11,639 nt of DNA, from the NCBI GenBank assembly GCA_955652715.1, contig CATPBS010000349.1:1-11639 (forward strand). Direction: 5' to 3'. The position numbers and the translations under genes are program-made. Under the pieces are notes generated by a model. The model made no database searches, was not told the origin of the DNA, and was given only the letters and a program-made list of their open reading frames with translations. Positions 7,243-11,639 of this stretch are shown piece by piece (position 1 is the first letter of the stretch; each line of letters opens with the position of its first letter). The DNA is from an uncultured Candidatus Udaeobacter sp. (GTDB lineage Bacteria; Verrucomicrobiota; Verrucomicrobiia; Chthoniobacterales; UBA10450).

Positions 7243-7392
7243 CGTGTTGAGCTGATACAGGATTGTAAAGAAAACGAACACTCTTGGGCTGCCATCGGCT
7301 CGGATACGCTTGGTAAAGAAGGGATGGCATCGCTACTGCTTAAGGTGGTGTCAGAAAACATTATTCCTATGCTACTACAAAAAACCTTACAC

Positions 7393-7845
7393 ATGAGCCA
7401 ACCGGTGGCGGAGTGCAAAGCTCGTCTGGCCAGCATCCAATCATACAGGCGGCAGTTTCTGATGGTGACGCGTGCAACTGTCACATCATCCAAAACGGTG
7501 GATTTCAGCTTTCGTGGCCCGTTCGGTTTCGAGGCACACACGGTCCTTTTATCGGTCGAGAGCGACTCGCCGGACCAGTATGCATTTGAATCTGCGGGTG
7601 GAAATATTGCCCTGATGGGCATCGTTGACTTCGCCGAGGTTCGGCCAAACTGCACTGAGGTCACGCTCGCGGTTCACTACGAGATCAAGAACAAAATGTT
7701 TGCGTGGCTCGACCGACGTTTGGGTTTTGTGGACAGCTTCGTGACTGGGGAACTGCGCAGCATCCGTGCGCACTTCGAAGGCATCGCGGCCAGCTATCTC
7801 GATCACGCGCGCGTTTTGCCGGTGCTTCAAACGGCCACCGCCTGA
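7393..7845 (+). CDS. Hypothetical protein, possibly SRPBCC-like
   Basis: I do not recognise this protein with certainty. It has 150 residues from the ATG at 7393. The pattern resembles small SRPBCC (START/polyketide-cyclase-like) ligand-binding proteins: an N-terminal helix (ECKARLASIQSYRRQF), alternating strands including VDFSFRGPFGFEAHTVLLSVE, then VDFAEVRPNCTEVTLAVHYEI, and a long C-terminal helix (GFVDSFVTGELRSIRAHFEGIAASYL). No signal peptide or membrane segment is visible. An upstream ATG at 7324 would add 23 residues (SLLLKVVSENIIPMLL...). The third-position GC bias appears only after 7393, so I prefer the later start. Neither has a good Shine-Dalgarno. It follows bioD in the same frame and converges on tyrS. 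Confidence 0.65.
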   Translation: MSQPVAECKARLASIQSYRRQFLMVTRATVTSSKTVDFSFRGPFGFEAHTVLLSVESDSPDQYAFESAGGNIALMGIVDFAEVRPNCTEVTLAVHYEIKNKMFAWLDRRLGFVDSFVTGELRSIRAHFEGIAASYLDHARVLPVLQTATA

Positions 7846-7905
7846 CAAACGAGGCTCTCAGGGCGACAAAGGCCCGTGCCGAGGAGTTCTTTACCCGCGC
7901 GGGAT

Positions 7906-9081
7906 TCATTGTATCCGCACGGCGCGTTTTCGATCGAGGCGAAGAACCTGACCCGCCTGAAGAGTAATTGTTGCCCTGGGATCGTAGATCTTTGCTCCAT
8001 CGATCTCGACGCTGCCCTGTTTAATCAGTCGCGAGACTTCGCTGTGCGATTTTTGCAGATTGAATACTTCCCGGTAAATACTGGAAACGAGGGTAACAGC
8101 GACGAGCTCATCCCGTTCAGGTGGTGAAAACGCCGGCAGATCGGCATGTTCCAAGTCGCGCTTGCTGAAGCGGGTGTTCCAGTCATCGAGCGTTTTTTGA
8201 GCCGCAGCAGACGAGTGGTAAGTCTGCACGATTTCAAAGGCCAACTCTTTTTTCGCCTCGAGTGGGTGCGCGCCGGCTGGTGGTGCGCGCCCGAGGAGTA
8301 ATTCATAATAGCGCGCCATCAACTCGTCCGAGATGCTCATCACTTTCCCAAACATGTCTGAGGCGGACTCGTTGACGGCGACAAAATTGCCGAGGCTTTT
8401 GCTCATTTTCTTGGAGCCGTCGAGGCCTTCGAGAATCGGGAGAAGGAAAACCACCTGCTGCGGCAGGCCCTCTTCTCTTTGAAAATCGCGCCCGATTAGG
8501 ATGTTAAAAAGCTGGTCTGTCCCTCCGAGTTCCACGTCAGCCTTTACCATCACCGAATCCCAGCCCTGCATGATCGGGTACTGAATTTCGTGTGCGCGGA
8601 TTGATTGCTCGTTATCGATGCGTCCCCGGAAATCTTCGCGCTGCAACATTTGTTGCAATGTCACACGGCTGTTCAGGCGAATGACGTCTTCGAAAGACAT
8701 GGCGCGAAACCAGTCTCCGTTGCACACCGTCTCAGTCCGCGCCGGATCAAGAATTTTGAATGCCTGCTCGCGATACGTTGCCGCATTTGCGATCATTTCC
8801 TGATGGGTTAGTTGCGGCCGCGTAACAGAGCGACCACTCGGATCGCCGATCATTCCCGTGAAGTCCCCGATAATGAGAACAGCTTGGTGACCGAGGTCTT
8901 GAAACTGCCTCAGTTTTCGCAAAACGACCGTGTGGCCGAGGTGAATATCCGAGGTGGTCGGATCGACTCCGAGTTTTACTCGCAACGGCCGGCCGAGCGC
9001 GAGCTTGTCGCGCAGTTCATCTTCGCTGATGATCTGCGCTGCGCCTTGTTTTAAGAACGCCAGAGCCTCTTCTGGTTGCAT
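7906..9081 (-). CDS. tyrS: Tyrosyl-tRNA synthetase
   Basis: This enzyme charges tRNA-Tyr with tyrosine in the cytoplasm. The protein has 391 residues. The class I signature is HLGH at 47-50 (LGVDPTTSDIHLGHTVVL), with GDFTGMIGDPSGRS following. The tyrosine-site region has YPIMQGWDSV (about 168-177) and ELGGTDQLFNIL (184-195). KMSKS lies at 225-229. The KMSKS form, rather than the E. coli KFGKT, places it in the TyrRZ-like branch. A C-terminal S4 RNA-binding domain (about 330-391) has EVSRLIKQGSVEIDGAKI. I chose the ATG at 9081 over a TTG two codons earlier. It lies 34 bases after the secreted-protein gene on the same strand, probably one transcript, and converges with the hypothetical gene ending at 7845. 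Confidence 0.95.
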   Translation of the reverse strand: MQPEEALAFLKQGAAQIISEDELRDKLALGRPLRVKLGVDPTTSDIHLGHTVVLRKLRQFQDLGHQAVLIIGDFTGMIGDPSGRSVTRPQLTHQEMIANAATYREQAFKILDPARTETVCNGDWFRAMSFEDVIRLNSRVTLQQMLQREDFRGRIDNEQSIRAHEIQYPIMQGWDSVMVKADVELGGTDQLFNILIGRDFQREEGLPQQVVFLLPILEGLDGSKKMSKSLGNFVAVNESASDMFGKVMSISDELMARYYELLLGRAPPAGAHPLEAKKELAFEIVQTYHSSAAAQKTLDDWNTRFSKRDLEHADLPAFSPPERDELVAVTLVSSIYREVFNLQKSHSEVSRLIKQGSVEIDGAKIYDPRATITLQAGQVLRLDRKRAVRIQ

Positions 9082-9115
9082 GATCAACCACAGAATAGCG
9101 CACCTGGCCCATGCG

Positions 9116-9631
9116 CTACTTGTTTTTATTCAGCAACTCGCGCACCTGCTCGACCGTGAGCGGCGCATTTTGTCTGTTGAGTGACTTCTGACTTTTACCC
9201 TGATCCAGGAAGGGCCGGTTCTCTGCATACGCACGGCTGGCAATTTTTTTATCAGATTGCGGAGCGTCGCGGACACCGCTCGCCGTCTGATCTCCATAAG
9301 CAGATCGAGAATTGCTCATCGCTTGCTGCGAGGAAGTGTTGAATTCGCCCCGTCCGCTGTGAAAAGGCCGAGAATTGAATTCTTGCGGGGAGAACTGTCC
9401 TGTTGCTGAAAAACTCTTCTGATTCGACTTCTTTTGAACGTAAAATGTCCCGACCGTGGCCCGCTTATTTATTGAGGTCCCGCCGGCGATAAATTTCTTG
9501 TGCTGTGCATCGTTTTGCAGCGCCATGTCCGGCCTGAGAAGGCGATCCACCAGCTTTCTTTCCTGTTCTTGACCGCGTGCGCAGGAAAGAGCAGCCACAA
9601 CTAGTGCCCAGATGGCGACAGACTTTCGCAC
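9116..9631 (-). CDS. Secreted hypothetical protein, low-complexity, function unknown
   Basis: I do not recognise a functional family. The 171-residue protein starts with a signal peptide: MRKS, then a hydrophobic core (AIWALVVAALS), then a possible cleavage near CARG-QEQ. Cys17 follows ALS, which is not a good lipobox, so lipoprotein status is doubtful. The mature part has a short conserved-looking block, KLVDRLLRPDMAL, followed by AQHKKF and VGTFYVQKKSNQKSF. A Ser/Asn/Gln/Lys-rich, probably disordered stretch comes next (70-155), then an amphipathic end, LTVEQVRELLNKNK. The start is GTG at 9631; no in-frame ATG precedes it. It lies upstream of tyrS in the same direction and diverges from dodecin. 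I suspect a lineage-restricted envelope protein. Confidence 0.7.
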   Translation of the reverse strand: MRKSVAIWALVVAALSCARGQEQERKLVDRLLRPDMALQNDAQHKKFIAGGTSINKRATVGTFYVQKKSNQKSFSATGQFSPQEFNSRPFHSGRGEFNTSSQQAMSNSRSAYGDQTASGVRDAPQSDKKIASRAYAENRPFLDQGKSQKSLNRQNAPLTVEQVRELLNKNK

Positions 9632-9688
9632 GCACCGAGGCTGCCGGACTTCAAATGGTTTTGTAAAGCAAATTTCCTCAGTCGCAAG

Positions 9689-9750
9689 GTGGGAGGCGTT
9701 GTCCTCAACGGGTTGTATGCCGAGGCTTTCAGCGCAGCGAGGCGTCCCTA
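9689..9750 (+). repeat. Intergenic hairpin repeat-like element upstream of dodecin
   Basis: This lies in the 176-base gap between the divergent secreted-protein and dodecin genes. It holds a 5-bp hairpin, CGTTG (9697-9701) with CAACG (9706-9710), loop TCCT. The outer ends GGGA (9691-9694) and TCCC (9745-9748) can pair. GAGGCG occurs twice (9693-9698 and 9739-9744), and CAGCGCAGCG lies between. The layout resembles REP-like elements I associate with soil Verrucomicrobiota. No second copy occurs in this window, so membership of a repeat family is inferred. Confidence 0.45.
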
Positions 9751-9807
9751 GCTACGATCGCGCGGCTTTTTATTGTGTTCCAGTTCAAGCCACGAAATAA
9801 TCAGCGC

Positions 9808-10017
9808 ATGCCTGATCACATTTATAAAAAAATTGAAATCGTTGGTTCGTCGCCGAACGGGCTTGAGGAGGCGGTACGAAATGCACTAGCGCGCGCCGAA
9901 AGGACGGTCCGCAGCATGCGGTGGTTTGAGCTGACCGAGACCCGCGGAACCATCGAGAACGGTAAAGTCGGCGATTGGCAGGTGACGTTGAAAATCGGTT
10001 TTACACTGGAAGAATGA
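9808..10017 (+). CDS. Dodecin, flavin-binding protein
   Basis: Dodecin forms a hollow 12-mer that stores and protects flavins (riboflavin, FMN) in the cytoplasm. The 69-residue protein matches the family along its length: [13 protein letters not shown], then [22 protein letters not shown] and [28 protein letters not shown]39 corresponds to the tryptophan that stacks on the flavin ring (W36 in Halobacterium dodecin), and Q58 to the glutamine that contacts it. The ATG at 9808 gives the normal family length; an upstream codon at 9775 would add 11 atypical residues. No Shine-Dalgarno is visible. The stop codon lies in one arm of the inverted repeat bounding the element at 10015-10088. Confidence 0.95.
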   Translation: MPDHIYKKIEIVGSSPNGLEEAVRNALARAERTVRSMRWFELTETRGTIENGKVGDWQVTLKIGFTLEE

Positions 10018-10088
10018 CGTACCCGCCCGTGCGGCAAACGCCGGATCTAAGACGCAGGCGCTTGGCATAGGGCGCCTCTTGAACGTCA
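10015..10088 (+). repeat. Two-hairpin dispersed repeat, copy 2, bounded by an inverted repeat over both stop codons
   Basis: This copy shares AAACGCCG (10036-10043) and CAGGCGCTTGGCA (10055-10067) with copy 1 at 1041-1100. Its second hairpin has changed but still pairs: AGGCGC (10056-10061) with GCGCCT (10072-10077). The first hairpin is degenerate in its left arm. The outer ends TGACGT (10015-10020) and ACGTCA (10083-10088) are perfect complements and contain the stop codons of the two convergent genes. The position suits a shared transcription end, but T-runs are weak (CTTTTCTTCTT just after), so terminator function is inferred. Confidence 0.7.
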
Positions 10089-10385
10089 CTTTTCTTCTTG
10101 TGCTGCGTGATATAATTTCGTCGCGCCGTAAATGAGAATAGCAGGTTTCAACGCGAAGATAGCTAGTCGAAAGAGACCGCCCAGGATTCGGCCAATCGGC
10201 AACCGGTTCAGAAGGAGGCCCGCCACAAAGGCCCACACGAGAGACTGTGCGGGCTTGTCGCGCACGTAATCCCCAGTCTCACTGACGACCGTCTCGAATT
10301 GTTCTTTCACCCATTGCACGCCGCGTTCCGGGAACTCGGCGACCACTTCAGCAGTTGATTGGCTCATTCCTTTAGAGATTCGCAT
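10086..10385 (-). CDS. Small membrane protein, DUF883/ElaB-like
   Basis: This 99-residue protein has an acidic, amphipathic N-terminal helix (about 8-45, TAEVVAEFPERGVQWVKEQFETVVSE). It continues YVRDKPAQSLVWAFVAGLLLNRLP (40-63), which resembles the RDKP...G-x-x-x-G membrane segment of the DUF883/ElaB-YqjD proteins (inner-membrane proteins, some reported to bind ribosomes). A second hydrophobic segment follows (about 68-88). The length fits small helical membrane-anchored proteins; the specific family is a moderate-confidence guess. The ATG at 10385 has AGGA five bases upstream (10391-10394 on the plus strand), better than the Met six codons later. It converges with dodecin and lies 28 bases downstream of the methyltransferase gene on the same strand. 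Confidence 0.7.
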   Translation of the reverse strand: MRISKGMSQSTAEVVAEFPERGVQWVKEQFETVVSETGDYVRDKPAQSLVWAFVAGLLLNRLPIGRILGGLFRLAIFALKPAILIYGATKLYHAAQEEK

Positions 10386-10413
10386 TGTGATCCTGTTTTG
10401 CGCGCATGAGTTG

Positions 10414-11325
10414 TCAACGCAAAGTCAACCAAATCGAGCTTGCGCCGGTGCGGGGTGGAAAATCAGGCTGCGCAGACGGTCGATCAAAGGTGGCTGCGCG
10501 GCGCGATGCTTTCAGGCAATAGCGGGCCATTACTTCCAGTGCATGCTCGCGCAATACAGAGCAATTGGTCGAGAGCAAGATGTGACTGTCTCGCTCCGCC
10601 AGTTCGAGCGCGTGAATAAGCAAGTTTTCGAAATCGTGTTCGACCTGAAATGTCTTTCCTCCGGAGGATCGTGAAAAAGTTGGCGGATCAAGGATGATCA
10701 CGTCAAATTTCTCACCTTTTCGTGCCAGCCGCGGCAACACCTCGCTCACATCATCAGCAATAAAGCGATGTTCGATCGTTGGAAGGCAGTTCAAGGCAAA
10801 ATTCTCGCGCCCCCGGGCCAGAGACTTTTTGGAAAGATCGATGTTAAGGGTGGTTGCTCCGTTGCATGCCGCGCCGACAGAAAACGAGCAGGTATAGGCA
10901 AAACAGTTCAGCAATCGTCGGGGCGCGATATGGCGCACGTAGCGGCGATTCTCCCTTTGATCGAGAAAGAGGCCCGGCGAATAGCCGGTCCCAAAATCGA
11001 TTCCGAACTTCAGATGTCGCTCGGTTGCGATCGTCTGTAAATTTCCGCCAGGGTCGCCAAATATCAGACGCGGCGGTTCGCGCTCTTCACTTTTTCGCGG
11101 TACGAACCTTGCGAAAATGCGTCCAAACTCGAAACCGACGGAGGTTGCCCACGATTGCAGTTCCGCGAGAAGCCGCTCACGCGTCAGCACTCGCTTGAAC
11201 GAAATCAGGACGTCCCGCCCGAAACGCTCCACCCAGCCATCCTCGATGGTGCAGAGCCGGTGTGCGTCGGTCCCCTCTGCCCGAAAATCCCGAAGCAGGT
11301 TCGGATCAATCCATCCAAGGTTCAT
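10414..11325 (-). CDS. Class I SAM-dependent methyltransferase, RlmI/RlmK-like (COG1092 type)
   Basis: This probably methylates cytosine-5 or guanine-N7 of 23S rRNA, by family resemblance to RlmI and the RlmK half of RlmKL. In the 303-residue form from the ATG at 11325, the hallmark TGYSPGLFLDQRENRRYVR lies near 113-131. The SAM-binding stretch LLNCFAYTCSFSV (about 138-150) departs from the family's usual YTGGFS, and NIDLSKKSLARGRENFALN follows. The catalytic loop is ILDPPTFSRSSGGKTFQVEHDF (about 211-232), with LLSTNCS near 250. The N-terminal 100 residues are divergent, and I see no clear PUA domain. An alternative ATG at 11361 would add 12 residues; AGGAGG (11339-11344) lies 13 bases before the preferred ATG. 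It is divergent from thrB and probably co-transcribed with the membrane protein gene. Confidence 0.85.
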   Translation of the reverse strand: MNLGWIDPNLLRDFRAEGTDAHRLCTIEDGWVERFGRDVLISFKRVLTRERLLAELQSWATSVGFEFGRIFARFVPRKSEEREPPRLIFGDPGGNLQTIATERHLKFGIDFGTGYSPGLFLDQRENRRYVRHIAPRRLLNCFAYTCSFSVGAACNGATTLNIDLSKKSLARGRENFALNCLPTIEHRFIADDVSEVLPRLARKGEKFDVIILDPPTFSRSSGGKTFQVEHDFENLLIHALELAERDSHILLSTNCSVLREHALEVMARYCLKASRRAATFDRPSAQPDFPPRTGASSIWLTLR

Positions 11326-11376
11326 TCTTTTCTGCCGGCCTCCTGCTATTTCGAATCGCATTGCGCAACGGATCGG

Positions 11377-11404
11377 TTGCCCGCTGACCGCGCGTTGCTA
11401 CACT
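11377..11404 (+). promoter_or_regulatory. Candidate sigma-70-type promoter for thrB
   Basis: TTGCCC (11377-11382) and TACACT (11399-11404) are spaced by 16 bases, each matching 4 of 6 consensus positions. A start near 11411 would leave a leader of about 45 bases before the thrB ATG. The match is weak, but it lies in the short gap between divergent genes where a promoter is needed. Confidence 0.3.
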
Positions 11405-11456
11405 GCCGCATCGTAGAGGATCGTCGCGCGCACCTTCGCTGTGGCGGGGCTCACCT

Positions 11457-11639
11457 ATGCAACAAATTACCGTCCGCGTTCCGGCGAGCACTTCCAATCT
11501 CGGCCCTGGCTTCGATTGTCTTGGTGTCGCACTGCGCATCTATAACACCGTTACCATTGCCCGCGGTCGCCCGCGCGAGCGCCTTCATTTACAAATTGTT
11601 TCCGAGGCGGCGGATCGATTTTTCAAGCAGGCGCGGCGC
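11457..11639 (+). CDS. thrB: Homoserine kinase, N-terminal part (3' end outside window)
   Basis: Homoserine kinase phosphorylates L-homoserine with ATP, the step before threonine synthase. Only the first 61 codons are visible. They begin [20 protein letters not shown], followed by [12 protein letters not shown], the standard N-terminal strand and turn of ThrB in the GHMP kinase superfamily. The glycine-rich ATP motif (P-x-x-x-GLGSSAA) would lie past the window end. The ATG at 11457 gives the usual start; no strong Shine-Dalgarno precedes it. It diverges from the methyltransferase gene. Another GHMP kinase is possible in principle, but the [18 protein letters not shown] run is characteristic of ThrB. 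Confidence 0.92.
   Translation, partial: MQQITVRVPASTSNLGPGFDCLGVALRIYNTVTIARGRPRERLHLQIVSEAADRFFKQARR

Noticed and set aside
7894..7903. CCCGCGCGGG palindrome between the convergent hypothetical gene and tyrS as a terminator
   Set aside because: There is no loop and no T-run on either side, so it cannot form a standard terminator hairpin.
7704..7967. 87-codon plus-strand frame overlapping the hypothetical gene and the tyrS 3' end
   Set aside because: It is out of frame with the upstream gene and antisense to tyrS, and its Arg-rich translation is typical of a shadow frame.

Overview
The window looks like chromosome from a soil or environmental bacterium, most likely Verrucomicrobiota near the Chthoniobacterales. 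That placement is an inference. It rests on moderate GC, a short EF-Ts, a polymerase-less LigD, a TyrRS of the KMSKS type, and hairpin repeats of a kind I associate with that group. No database search supports it. Most genes lack a clear Shine-Dalgarno sequence.

Layout. (1) 1-1035, plus strand: the end of rpsB and a complete tsf, the translation pair. (2) 1041-2860: a two-hairpin dispersed repeat, then a LigD with phosphoesterase and ligase domains but no polymerase domain. A GC-rich near-palindrome lies inside its interdomain linker. (3) 2967-5291: a decaying glucan locus. It has a 48-codon remnant of a family 4 glycosyltransferase, stop-start overlapped (TAATG) with a glycogen-debranching-type enzyme broken by one extra G near 4096-4098. 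(4) 5354-7242, plus strand, tightly packed: purS, a small Pmp3/YqaE-like membrane protein, purQ and bioD. Overlaps or gaps are about 4 bases. The purS tail is built on a heptamer tandem repeat. (5) 7393-7845: a hypothetical protein, possibly of the SRPBCC fold. It converges on tyrS. (6) 7906-9631, minus strand: a secreted hypothetical protein followed by tyrS. (7) 9689-10088: an intergenic repeat, dodecin, and a second copy of the two-hairpin repeat. (8) 10086-11325, minus strand: a small membrane protein and an RlmI/RlmK-like methyltransferase. (9) 11457 to the end: the start of thrB (homoserine kinase).

How the genes work together. Most are housekeeping genes: translation (rpsB, tsf, tyrS, a probable rRNA methyltransferase), purine synthesis (purS and purQ, with purL elsewhere), biotin synthesis, threonine synthesis, flavin storage and end-joining repair. 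I found no convincing new multi-gene system, CRISPR array, prophage or transposase. The unusual content is the repeats. At least four separate repeat-like insertions lie in 11.6 kb, two of them inside coding sequence (ligD linker, purS 3' end). The other unusual feature is the eroding glycosyltransferase/debranching-enzyme pair.
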